From assembly GCA_016868055.1 (NCBI GenBank), contig VGHX01000006.1, positions 1-59,826 of the forward strand: DNA of 59,826 nt. The letters are read 5' to 3'. The translations under genes and the position numbers were made by a program. Source of the stretch: Betaproteobacteria bacterium. Lineage in GTDB: Bacteria; Pseudomonadota; Gammaproteobacteria; Burkholderiales; Burkholderiaceae_D. The notes under the pieces were generated by a model. That model searched no databases. It saw nothing but the letters and a program-made list of their open reading frames with translations, and was not told where the DNA came from. Of this stretch, positions 1 to 9,344 are shown piece after piece (position 1 is the stretch's first letter; each line of letters begins with the position of its first letter).

Positions 1-1
1 T

Positions 2-793
2 GTGTCGGCTGCATTACTTCATCAAGCAAACCGCTATGAGTTAGCGCTGCGCTTGTCTGCTGATGAGGGGCTCGGCCTGTCCATTGAAATAGAAAACGAT
101 AGCGATCTACCGGGTACAGTGATTCAGATGCTGTCATATTTTGCGCCGGAGCGCGTGGTCAGCTTATCCGTACCCGGAGCACAGCACCAGCAATTTACGC
201 AGTGGCTTGAGTTCCAGCATGCCAGCAATATTACGCTGGTCGACGAGCAGTGGGCAGACTGGATCACAGCGAGCCATCGAGTTCCGGTCGATCTGATGAG
301 TGCAATCGATGACGATCAGCCATCGACCATCGATTGGACCGGTTGGCGCTACCCTATTCTGATAGCGACCATGTTTGTATTGTTCAATATCGTAGCTATC
401 AACGCTGATTGGTTGCGCCTGCATCATGAAGGGCTACAGATCCGTGAAGAGATAACCGACATTTTTCGGCGCAGTTTTCCAAACGACCAAGTCATTCTTG
501 ATCCTTTGGCGCAGATGAAGCAGAAAATTGCGACATCGCGCCAGACATCCGGACAACTGAGCCCCTCCGACTATCTCGTTCTTAGCGCGGCACTCGGTGA
601 AGCATGGCGAGAATCCGGTCATGACGTACGCGGCATTGCCTCACTTGAATATCGAGATGGTGCACTTAGTATCAAACTTAAGCCAGACACCAAGTTATCG
701 CTCGAAGCACTGCAAGGCCCGCTAGTAGCGCGGCAACTGAAAATGACGCCCTCGCCGACTGACCCGCAACTTTTTCTGGTGGGTCGATCATGA
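2..793 (+). CDS. gspL: Type II secretion system protein GspL, C-terminal part (N-terminus probably outside the window)
   Basis: Single TM segment (YPILIATMFVLFNIVAI) followed by a GspL-like periplasmic domain; stop overlaps the start of a gspM-like ORF (ATGA); followed by gspM/N/D/E/F. Shorter than a typical GspL, so likely cut by the window edge. Confidence 0.8.
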   Translation: MSAALLHQANRYELALRLSADEGLGLSIEIENDSDLPGTVIQMLSYFAPERVVSLSVPGAQHQQFTQWLEFQHASNITLVDEQWADWITASHRVPVDLMSAIDDDQPSTIDWTGWRYPILIATMFVLFNIVAINADWLRLHHEGLQIREEITDIFRRSFPNDQVILDPLAQMKQKIATSRQTSGQLSPSDYLVLSAALGEAWRESGHDVRGIASLEYRDGALSIKLKPDTKLSLEALQGPLVARQLKMTPSPTDPQLFLVGRS

Positions 794-1290
794 TACGGCA
801 GCTAGGTAATACAAAATTCTGGCGAGAGCGATCATCGCGCGAGCAGCGTTTGCTGGTGATAACGGCTATTTTTTTATTCATCGGGTTAATATTTTCTACG
901 CTCGTTGAACCGGCGCTAAATGGACGACATTTTTGGCAACAGTCACTGCCACAATTACGTTTAGAACGCGCGCAAATGCAGGCCCTTGCCAGTCAGCTAA
1001 ACGGTAAGGCATCAGCAGCACCCTCCGCAACAGGTGTGCGATCAATCGATCGTACCCAGCTTGAGCGTAGCCTCAGTGATTCAGCTATCAAAGTATCATC
1101 GTTGGACATATCTGCGGGATTGATCCGCTTGCGCTGCAGCGATGTTTCATTTGATTCGCTCAATCGATGGCTTCAGCAAATACACCGTGAGCGGAGCTAC
1201 GTTGTTATCGACATAAGCATCATTGCGCGTGAGCGCGCTGGTCAGGTCGACGCGTCGGTGTCATTACGATCCTTGAGCGCTACGCCATGA
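790..1290 (+). CDS. gspM: Type II secretion system protein GspM
   Basis: Short protein with an N-terminal TM segment, located between gspL and gspN, with 4-nt ATGA overlaps at both ends. Confidence 0.8.
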   Translation: MIRQLGNTKFWRERSSREQRLLVITAIFLFIGLIFSTLVEPALNGRHFWQQSLPQLRLERAQMQALASQLNGKASAAPSATGVRSIDRTQLERSLSDSAIKVSSLDISAGLIRLRCSDVSFDSLNRWLQQIHRERSYVVIDISIIARERAGQVDASVSLRSLSATP

Positions 1291-2057
1291 AACATCCTTT
1301 GACGTGGCTACTCGCTGGTTTGTTAACCGTATCCATTACGGCGCTAGCAAGCGCGCCGGCTGTGTGGCTGGTGCCTCTTATCGATCGCCAGACGAATGGT
1401 CGTCTTTCATTGGCAAATGTCGAGGGAAGTGTCTGGCGAGGCTCCGCATTACTGGGTGCCGCCGCTGCACGTGATGAGTCGCTTTCACCATTATTACCGG
1501 GGCGCTGTGAATGGCAAATCTCGCCCTTGGTATTCATTGGCGTGGTCGACATCCGCCTAATGAATTCTGCAGTCACGCCAGAACCCATCAGCATTCGCGG
1601 GAACTGGTGGCGTTGGGAGATCGGCCCGGCGCGTCTTAGCTTGCCTGCAGATGGCCTAAGCGCGTTGGGCGCACCGCTGAATACCATCCAACCGGCGGGG
1701 CAGCTGAGTCTGACTTGGCCATCGATGCGAGTCGAGCGCCATGCTGGGGGTTTTAGAACCAACGCGGTGTTGCAGCTAGATTTGCTCAATGTTGTATCAG
1801 CCCTGTCGGCGGTCAAGCCGCTTGGCGCTTATCGCCTACGTGTTGACTGGCAAGGAAACACCGCAAAGCTTGATTTAAAAAGTTTGGCAGGGCCTTTGCT
1901 ATTGACTGGTAAAGGCGAGATTGCCAACGGGTCTTTCCATTTTTCCGGTCAGGCAACCGCGCAAGAAAGCGAGCAAGCAAGGCTGATAGCGTTGATGAAC
2001 CTCCTTGGACAGCGGCGACAAATTAATGGCCAAGATGTTATCGCGCTCGAGTTTTAA
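1287..2057 (+). CDS. gspN: Type II secretion system protein GspN
   Basis: GspN-like sequence (QTNGRLSLANVEGSVWRGSALL), position between gspM and gspD. Confidence 0.82.
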   Translation: MKHPLTWLLAGLLTVSITALASAPAVWLVPLIDRQTNGRLSLANVEGSVWRGSALLGAAAARDESLSPLLPGRCEWQISPLVFIGVVDIRLMNSAVTPEPISIRGNWWRWEIGPARLSLPADGLSALGAPLNTIQPAGQLSLTWPSMRVERHAGGFRTNAVLQLDLLNVVSALSAVKPLGAYRLRVDWQGNTAKLDLKSLAGPLLLTGKGEIANGSFHFSGQATAQESEQARLIALMNLLGQRRQINGQDVIALEF

Positions 2058-2106
2058 AAAAGTAGCTAAAAAATTCCTAATCATTTAAGAAGTCTAAGAA
2101 AATTTT

Positions 2107-4260
2107 ATGAAAATCATCTTTCCGCTCATCATGCTGCTCACCGCGATGGCAAGCGGCAGTAGCTTGGCGCAAGAGCCGCACGAAAAGCAGGCTGCACTCA
2201 ACTTCGTCGGTGCCGATATTGAATCGGTCATTCGCGCCATTGGCCACTACACCGGCAATACCTTCGTGATCGATCCGAGAGTAAAAGGAACGATTAATTT
2301 GGTATCGGAAAAGCCGCTGAGCAAAACACAGGCATTTGATCTGCTCAGCTCGGTACTTCGGCTGCAAGGCTTTGCGCTTGTGCGCACGCCAGACTATGTG
2401 AAGGTTGTTCCCGAAGCAGACGCCAAACTGCAGTCAGCACCCGTTCAAGTTGCCAAGCTGCGTGGCGATCAAATCGTCACGCAGATTTTCTCATTGAATC
2501 ATCAGAGCGCAACCGGTCTGGTGACGGTGCTGCGTCCACTCATCTCACCTAACAACACAATTGCAGCGGATACCTCCAACAATACATTGGTGGTCACCGA
2601 CTATGCCGACAATCTCAAGCGTATCGCGCGCATTATCGCAACGCTCGATACGCCGGCCATTGCGGAGCTGGATGTGGTGCGTCTGGAGCATGCCATTGCG
2701 ATGGATCTAGCGACTACGATTAACCGGTTGCTCGACAATACGGCCACTGCAGGTGCTGCTACGCAACCAGACCAAGGCCGCGTGATGGTACTGGCCGAGG
2801 CACGAACAAATTCGCTCATCATTCGCGCACCAAACGCTGCCCGGGCAACGCTCGCCCGAACCCTCATCGCAAAGTTAGATCAGCCAACCACCTTGCCGGG
2901 TAACGTACACGTAGTCTACTTGCGTAATGCCGAGGCAACTAAGCTGGCGCAAGTACTGAGGGCAGTTGTCGCCAGCGAATCGGGATCGACCATGCCCGCG
3001 TTACCGAATACCTTTGCACCCGCGCCGGCGCCAGCGCCCACAAACAATGTCGCAACGGGTGGTCTGCAGGGTATGAGCAGCTCACCAGCGCCGATGCAGG
3101 GGCCTCTACCCGCAGGCGGCACGGCTGGGTTCATTCAAGCAGACCCAAGTACCAACACCTTGATCATCACTGCAAACGAACGTGTATACCGAAATTTACG
3201 TGTCATCATCGATCAGCTGGATGCGCGCCGTGCGCAGGTATACGTCGAGTCACTGATTGTTGAAATTAGCGCAGAACGCGCAGCGCAGCTCGGCGTGCAG
3301 TGGGCAGCGTTGTCTGGCGATGGCGGCGCCGGATATCGAGTCGGCGTGATTACCGGATTTGCCACAGGTGGCGATAACCTCATTCAACAGGCAGGTGCTG
3401 CACTGTCCTCTTCGGGTACGCCGCTGCCACCCGGTAATGGCATTACCGCTGGCGTGATACAACAAAATAGCAAGGGACAACTCGGGCTTGGCGTTCTGGC
3501 TCGCGCGCTTGAGACAGATGCAAAGGCGAATATTCTATCGATGCCGAACCTGATCACACTGGATAACGAAGAGGCACGCATTATCGTCGGCCAAAACGTG
3601 CCGTTTATTACTGGTCAGTTTACGACAGCGGCCTCGGGCGGTAGTGCTGGTGTCAATCCATTCCAAACGATTGAGCGGCGCGATATCGGTCTCTCGCTCA
3701 GAGTACGTCCGACTATTTCGCAAGGAGGTACGGTAAAAATGGCAATCTATCAGGAGACCTCAAACATTCAGCAATCGACAGCATCAGGTCTCATCACCAG
3801 TAAACGATCCATCGATACCAATGTTCTGGTCGACGATGGTCAGATTATTGTGCTGGGTGGCCTGATCGAAGATACGGAATCCAACTCCATGGAAAAAGTA
3901 CCTGGCCTGGGCAACCTGCCGATCGTGGGCAACCTTTTCCGCTACCAATCAAAGCGTCGGAGCAAAACCAACCTGATGGTGTTCTTGCGGCCCACCGTTA
4001 TCCGTAGCAATGAACAAAGCGTATCAGTGGCGAGTGATCGATATGACTATATTCGTAATGCGCAATCGATAGCCCAGCCAGCACCTGGCATATTGCTGCC
4101 TCAAACCGAGCCACCGCAGCTACCCCTCCTGGAAAACGGCAGACCGGTCGGGGGCGCGCTACTGAACAGAGCAGCACCGGTGACGGACTTCACCGCACCC
4201 AAGCCAGCCACTGCACCTGAAACCTACTCCGTTGAACCGCCTCAGATCGAGCAACGCTAA
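2107..4260 (+). CDS. gspD: Type II secretion system secretin GspD
   Basis: Signal peptide, N-domain repeats (FVIDPRVKGTINLVSEKPLS), secretin core (VPGLGNLPIVGNLFRYQSKRRSKTNLMVFLRPTVIR). Confidence 0.97.
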   Translation: MKIIFPLIMLLTAMASGSSLAQEPHEKQAALNFVGADIESVIRAIGHYTGNTFVIDPRVKGTINLVSEKPLSKTQAFDLLSSVLRLQGFALVRTPDYVKVVPEADAKLQSAPVQVAKLRGDQIVTQIFSLNHQSATGLVTVLRPLISPNNTIAADTSNNTLVVTDYADNLKRIARIIATLDTPAIAELDVVRLEHAIAMDLATTINRLLDNTATAGAATQPDQGRVMVLAEARTNSLIIRAPNAARATLARTLIAKLDQPTTLPGNVHVVYLRNAEATKLAQVLRAVVASESGSTMPALPNTFAPAPAPAPTNNVATGGLQGMSSSPAPMQGPLPAGGTAGFIQADPSTNTLIITANERVYRNLRVIIDQLDARRAQVYVESLIVEISAERAAQLGVQWAALSGDGGAGYRVGVITGFATGGDNLIQQAGAALSSSGTPLPPGNGITAGVIQQNSKGQLGLGVLARALETDAKANILSMPNLITLDNEEARIIVGQNVPFITGQFTTAASGGSAGVNPFQTIERRDIGLSLRVRPTISQGGTVKMAIYQETSNIQQSTASGLITSKRSIDTNVLVDDGQIIVLGGLIEDTESNSMEKVPGLGNLPIVGNLFRYQSKRRSKTNLMVFLRPTVIRSNEQSVSVASDRYDYIRNAQSIAQPAPGILLPQTEPPQLPLLENGRPVGGALLNRAAPVTDFTAPKPATAPETYSVEPPQIEQR

Positions 4261-4295
4261 ATGATCGTGTTAACCACTGTCAGAGCCCCAAAACC

Positions 4296-5732
4296 ATGAG
4301 CGCACCGATGCAAGACCCTCGCCTGCTACCCTTTGCATTTGCGCGCGACTTTGGGGTGCTGGCGCAAGCCGGCGCACCGAATGATGCGATCGATGTCTGG
4401 ATATCCGAGACAACCCCTGCGGCTGCCGTAGCAGAGATTAGTCGTCGATTTGGGCGGTTGCGTCTGAATCGTCTAACGACCGAACAACTCGAGCGCGCGA
4501 TTGCGCAGGCCTACGCCAGCGGTGGTGGCGATGCCGCGCAAGTCGTGGGTGAAGTTGAATCAGATCTGGATTTGGCGCGGCTGATGCAAGACATGCCCGC
4601 TATCGAAGACCTGCTGGAAGCGGCTGATGATGCGCCCGTGATTCGTATGATCAACGCGCTACTAACGCAAGCCCTGCGCGAGGGTGCATCAGATATTCAT
4701 ATCGAGCCGTTCGAGCAAATCTCGATTGTGCGCTTTCGCATCGATGGTCGACTCCGCGATGTCGTACGGCCCAAAAAAGGCATACACGCGGCATTGATCT
4801 CGCGCATCAAGATCATGTCGCAGCTGGATATCGCCGAGAAGCGTCTGCCGCAAGATGGCCGCATCACCCTGCGCGTAGGCGGCAAACCGGTCGATGTGCG
4901 TGTCTCTACCCTGCCTACCGGTCATGGCGAGCGCGCGGTACTGCGTCTGCTGGATAAAGAAGGCGGCCGTATGGACTTGCAACAGCTGGGCATGAGTGAT
5001 CATACGCGCGTGCAATTTGACCAACTCATCTCGCAACCGCATGGCATTGTGCTCGTCACCGGGCCAACCGGCTCGGGTAAAACCACCACGCTATACGCCG
5101 CGCTCACACAGCTCAACACGCCCACCACCAACGTACTTACTGTAGAAGATCCGATTGAGTACGAGCTAGCGGGTGTCGGTCAGACCCAGGTCAATGCACG
5201 TATCGATATGAGCTTTGCGAAAGCGCTGCGCGCTATTCTGCGACAAGACCCGGACGTGATCATGATCGGCGAGATTCGCGATCTGGAGACCGCTCAAATC
5301 GCTGTACAAGCCTCGCTCACCGGGCATTTGGTTCTTGCGACCCTGCACACCAACGATGCACCGGCAGCCATCACGCGCTTGCTGGATATGGGTATCGAGC
5401 CGTTTTTATTATCGTCATCTTTACTGGGAGTGCTAGCGCAGCGGCTGGTGCGCAAGTTATGCCCGCATTGCAAACGCTTCGACGGGCATCAGTGGCACGC
5501 AGTTGGTTGCGATAAATGTGCTGGCACTGGCTACCATGGTCGCGTCGGCGTTTACGAGTTGTTAGTGACTACCGATCACATACGCGCGCAGATCCATCAG
5601 CGAACCTCCGAGGCACAGATTCGCGACACAGCGCTACGCGACGGCATGCGTACCATGTATCAGGACGGCGAGCGCTGGCTACGCGACGGCACCACGACAG
5701 AGGCCGAGCTGCTCAGGGTCACCAAGGACTAA
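4296..5732 (+). CDS. gspE: Type II secretion ATPase GspE
   Basis: Walker [14 protein letters not shown], Asp/His boxes, Walker B DPDVIMIGEIRDLETAQIA, CPHC...CDKC zinc motif. Confidence 0.97.
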   Translation: MSAPMQDPRLLPFAFARDFGVLAQAGAPNDAIDVWISETTPAAAVAEISRRFGRLRLNRLTTEQLERAIAQAYASGGGDAAQVVGEVESDLDLARLMQDMPAIEDLLEAADDAPVIRMINALLTQALREGASDIHIEPFEQISIVRFRIDGRLRDVVRPKKGIHAALISRIKIMSQLDIAEKRLPQDGRITLRVGGKPVDVRVSTLPTGHGERAVLRLLDKEGGRMDLQQLGMSDHTRVQFDQLISQPHGIVLVTGPTGSGKTTTLYAALTQLNTPTTNVLTVEDPIEYELAGVGQTQVNARIDMSFAKALRAILRQDPDVIMIGEIRDLETAQIAVQASLTGHLVLATLHTNDAPAAITRLLDMGIEPFLLSSSLLGVLAQRLVRKLCPHCKRFDGHQWHAVGCDKCAGTGYHGRVGVYELLVTTDHIRAQIHQRTSEAQIRDTALRDGMRTMYQDGERWLRDGTTTEAELLRVTKD

Positions 5733-5735
5733 CCC

Positions 5736-6953
5736 GTGCCCGCCTTTCGCTATCAAGCAGTGAACGCTGCCGGCATTGCCAGCAAAGGAATTCTGCGCGC
5801 CGATAGTCCTCGCGCCGCACGTTCGGATTTACGTGCGCGCGGCTTGGTGCCGTTTTCGCTTGAAGTGATTAACAGTGAAGCCGCCTCCGGCGAGCGGCGC
5901 ATATTCCACTTCGGCGAAAAACTCACGAATATCGAGCTCGCGCTGTTTACAAGACAACTGGCCGCGCTGCTCGGTGCCAATCTGCCGATGGAGCAGGCAT
6001 TTGATGCACTGATGGAGCAAGCCGAGCGGCCTTATGTGCGCGAGCTGATTGCCATGATCCGATCCGAGCTGATGGGTGGCGCATCGCTGTCGGATGCGCT
6101 CTCACATCACCCGAGAGATTTTGCGGATATCTACCGCGCTTTGGTGAACGCTGGCGAGCAAACCGGACAGCTAGCCACCGTATTAGCGCGCCTGGCCGAT
6201 TATATTGAAAACCGTAATGCCCTAATCCAAAAGCTGAGACTGGCATTTACGTACCCCGCCATCGTCACCGTGGTCGCGTTTTTAATTGTGATTTTTCTGC
6301 TGACCTATGTGGTACCGCAAATCGTGTCGGTATTCGCCAGCACTAAACAGCAACTGCCTTTGCTCACGACCATCATGCTCGCACTATCCGGCTTTGTGCG
6401 GCAGTGGGGTTGGCTGGTGGCGTTGATTGCGGTGGTGAGCTGGACTTTGTGGCAGCGCAGCCTGCGCGACCCGGAGCGCCGATTACGCTGGCATCGCTGG
6501 TTATTACAAGCGCCGCTGATCGGGCGATTTCAGCGCAGCCTGAACACCTCACGGTTTGCCAGCACGCTAGCCATCACCACCAGCGCAGGGGTTCCGATTT
6601 TGCGTGCGCTGCACACCAGCCGCGACACCTTATCCAACATGGCGATGCGTCAGCAAGTCGATGAGGCGACTAATGCCGTGCGCGAGGGTGTCAGTCTTGC
6701 GCGCGCACTCGGCGAGCAGCAGAATTTTCCGCCGATGCTGATTCACATGATCCGGGCAGGCGAGGCAACGGGTGAATTACCCGCGATGCTAGATCGTGCT
6801 GCGCAGATGCAAGCCCAGGATTTGGAGCGTCGCGCACTAACGCTTGCGGGCTTGCTCGAACCCCTGCTCATTCTGAGTATGGGTGTGGTGGTGCTGCTGA
6901 TTGTGCTGGCGGTGCTGATGCCGATTATCGAAATCAATCAGCTTGTGCGATGA
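5736..6953 (+). CDS. gspF: Type II secretion inner membrane protein GspF
   Basis: GspF family: LALFTRQLAALLGANLPMEQAFDAL, three TM segments, duplicated domain. Confidence 0.96.
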   Translation: MPAFRYQAVNAAGIASKGILRADSPRAARSDLRARGLVPFSLEVINSEAASGERRIFHFGEKLTNIELALFTRQLAALLGANLPMEQAFDALMEQAERPYVRELIAMIRSELMGGASLSDALSHHPRDFADIYRALVNAGEQTGQLATVLARLADYIENRNALIQKLRLAFTYPAIVTVVAFLIVIFLLTYVVPQIVSVFASTKQQLPLLTTIMLALSGFVRQWGWLVALIAVVSWTLWQRSLRDPERRLRWHRWLLQAPLIGRFQRSLNTSRFASTLAITTSAGVPILRALHTSRDTLSNMAMRQQVDEATNAVREGVSLARALGEQQNFPPMLIHMIRAGEATGELPAMLDRAAQMQAQDLERRALTLAGLLEPLLILSMGVVVLLIVLAVLMPIIEINQLVR

Positions 6954-7015
6954 ACCGCTATAAAACACAGCGATAAGTTTATCGATACTTTTTTATATAA
7001 ATTGTGCCATAGCTC

Positions 7016-7465
7016 ATGAAGCGCCTACCTCTGCTGTGCAGTTTTGTTTTATTTATTTTGCTGAGCGCCTCAGTCACCTACTGGTTACTGCAGTGGATGG
7101 CACCGTCGACGCGTACGCTACAGGTGGTAGCGCCTGCCGAGCCAGCGCTGCCCGAGCTATCAGCGGCCACACAGTTGTTTGGTGGCGCTAGTACGGAAGC
7201 CACAAGCACACCGCTTCAGCTGAGCGGCATTATTTATTCACGCACACCCGGCGAACGGGTCGCGATTATTACGAGCGATGCCAAGCCCGCGCGTGCCTTG
7301 GGTATGAATGCAGAGGTCGCGCCTGGCATCATCATCAAACAGATCAATCAGCGCAGCGTTGTGGTGTTGGAGAATGGCCAGCAACGCGTGATACCACTAT
7401 CGAAGCTAAGCAGTACCGCGAAAGATAACCTGACGCCACCTCCTGAAGCATCCTCTTCCAAATAA
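7016..7465 (+). CDS. gspC: Type II secretion GspC-like protein (homology-region only, no visible PDZ domain)
   Basis: N-terminal TM plus GspC HR-like core (LQLSGIIYSRTPGERVAIITSDAKPARALGMNAEVAPGIIIKQINQRSVVVLENGQQRVIPL); adjacent to gspF. Confidence 0.75.
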   Translation: MKRLPLLCSFVLFILLSASVTYWLLQWMAPSTRTLQVVAPAEPALPELSAATQLFGGASTEATSTPLQLSGIIYSRTPGERVAIITSDAKPARALGMNAEVAPGIIIKQINQRSVVVLENGQQRVIPLSKLSSTAKDNLTPPPEASSSK

Positions 7466-7514
7466 TTGACAATCCCGGGGCGTAAATTTTTTGGTCATTT
7501 ATCGCAATGATTTG

Positions 7515-7532
7515 ATGCAATAAAACTGTCAT
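7515..7532 (+). promoter_or_regulatory. Candidate PhoB (Pho) box
   Basis: ATGCAAT-AAAA-CTGTCAT matches the E. coli Pho-box consensus CTGTCAT-A[AT]A[TA]-CTGTCA[CT] at 15 of 18 positions by eye; 10 nt further downstream is a -10-like TACAGT (7543-7548). Confidence 0.45.
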
Positions 7533-7615
7533 AAATCACCGCTACAGTCGAGCATAGGACGGGCCTGTGCGGGGCCAACCGTGTAGCTGCAGTAACTCCC
7601 TCTTTTATTAGCCCA

Positions 7616-9172
7616 ATGTTGAAAGCGCCCGTACTCAACTTCACAGATACCGGACTGTCGGTAACTGACGGTATAACCCGAACCGGTTTGTGGTCGATCT
7701 CTACGACCTCGGATATTGGTTGGGAATATTCCCTCAACCAAGGTGCGACATGGATCATAGGACAAGGGAATAGCTTCGAGGTTACCCAGGATGGGGCACA
7801 GACGATATGGGTTAGATCTCGCGATAATGATGGGAATGTCTCTGATATTGTCATCGCAAAATGCGTGTTGGATACGCGCCCACCTAGCCCTGTTAATGCG
7901 GTTTTGATAGAACAGACTGGGGTCACTCGATTTGATCTTAGTGGCTTCGAGCAAAATGCATCGTGGGAGTATTCTTTTGACCAGGGCCAATCTTGGCGAG
8001 CTGGTATTGGTGCTAGTTTGTCCGTTCTGGGGAACGCATTTCCCAAGCTGTCGTTACGTCAGTTAGATCTGGCTGGCAATCCATCGGTGCCGACCGAGTT
8101 AGTCCTTGATAAAAATGGACGTGGCTGGCGCGAGGTCTCAAACGACCCGCTGAATCCAGATTCAGTGGGGACGCTTGACCACACGCTGCTTGTTCATGGT
8201 GAAATAGTACGCAATGATGCGGATTACTTTCGGGTCGACATTCCAGCTGACGCCAAACTGCGGGCGGCAAAATTTACCGTTTATCAATCGGCTGATGCAA
8301 TCGCCTTCTACGCGATGCAGCAGCAAGGTGTGTTTAGTGCCGGGACGGACGTTAGCAAAATGCTGGCTTTCGGTCACTTCGGGCCGGAAGACCTCGACAG
8401 AAACCTGTTGCTGTCTATACCCAGTACCACCGTCTTAACAGGTCCAGTAACAACTTGGGTGAATCAGACCGGAAGTCTGATCACGCGATACGCTCTTCAA
8501 ATGGACTTTGCGAAAAGTGGGGCTGCGGGTGATACCGCTGTCACCTCGCCGATGACTTTATCAATCAATGGCATTGGCACCAACTCCGCGAATAGCGAAA
8601 TTGTCATGGGCCAAGGACCGATTGATAAATTTGTCTATCAAGCCCCCTCCTCTGCTTACAGCATCGGCGTCATGACTGGTGGATTGACGATCACGTCGCG
8701 TAACTCCTCAGAGATAGACCGACTCACGAGCGTGGAACGAATCAAGTTTGTAGACAAATCGATTGCCTTTGACATTGACGATAACGCCGGAAAAGTTTAC
8801 CGAATCTATAAAGCAGCCTTCGGCCGTGATCCGACTCAGGGGGACCTGACAGGTCTTGGATATTGGATTTCCCAGACCGACAAAGGTATGAGCCTGCTTG
8901 AAGTTTCGGCACGCTTTATTGATTCCAGCGAATTCACGCGTATGTACGGATTGAATTCTTCAAACTCAGACTTTTTGTCCAAGCTCTACACGAATATTTT
9001 AGGTCGAAACCCAGATCAGGTTGGGTTTGGTTGGTGGCTAGATCAGTTGAATACCAACCCTGAGAAAACTCGCAGGAAGGTTTTAGCAGATTTTTCTGAA
9101 TCCCCGGAAAACAAGCAATCAGTCGCTTCTTTGATTGGGAACGGCATCCCGTATGCCGAATTTTCAATGTGA
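7616..9172 (+). CDS. Ig-like repeat protein with C-terminal DUF4214 domain
   Basis: Two WEYSxxQGxxW repeats; C-terminal tandem DUF4214 motifs (VYRIYKAAFGRDPTQGDLTGLGYWI...; LYTNILGRNPDQVGFGWWLDQL). No signal peptide at the called start. Confidence 0.75.
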   Translation: MLKAPVLNFTDTGLSVTDGITRTGLWSISTTSDIGWEYSLNQGATWIIGQGNSFEVTQDGAQTIWVRSRDNDGNVSDIVIAKCVLDTRPPSPVNAVLIEQTGVTRFDLSGFEQNASWEYSFDQGQSWRAGIGASLSVLGNAFPKLSLRQLDLAGNPSVPTELVLDKNGRGWREVSNDPLNPDSVGTLDHTLLVHGEIVRNDADYFRVDIPADAKLRAAKFTVYQSADAIAFYAMQQQGVFSAGTDVSKMLAFGHFGPEDLDRNLLLSIPSTTVLTGPVTTWVNQTGSLITRYALQMDFAKSGAAGDTAVTSPMTLSINGIGTNSANSEIVMGQGPIDKFVYQAPSSAYSIGVMTGGLTITSRNSSEIDRLTSVERIKFVDKSIAFDIDDNAGKVYRIYKAAFGRDPTQGDLTGLGYWISQTDKGMSLLEVSARFIDSSEFTRMYGLNSSNSDFLSKLYTNILGRNPDQVGFGWWLDQLNTNPEKTRRKVLADFSESPENKQSVASLIGNGIPYAEFSM

Positions 9173-9344
9173 CATGCTGCGGCGCAGGCTCGGATAGATT
9201 TCATCTTCTTCGAAACAGTACGGTGTCTCCCTTCGAGTGAGGCGTGCCGGCCTCGTTCACTGAATTTACAAACCCGGCATCAACGCGTCATCTTCACTTA
9301 ATAAAACGCTTGTACCTTCGGAAATTATCCTGACAGGAGTTGTC

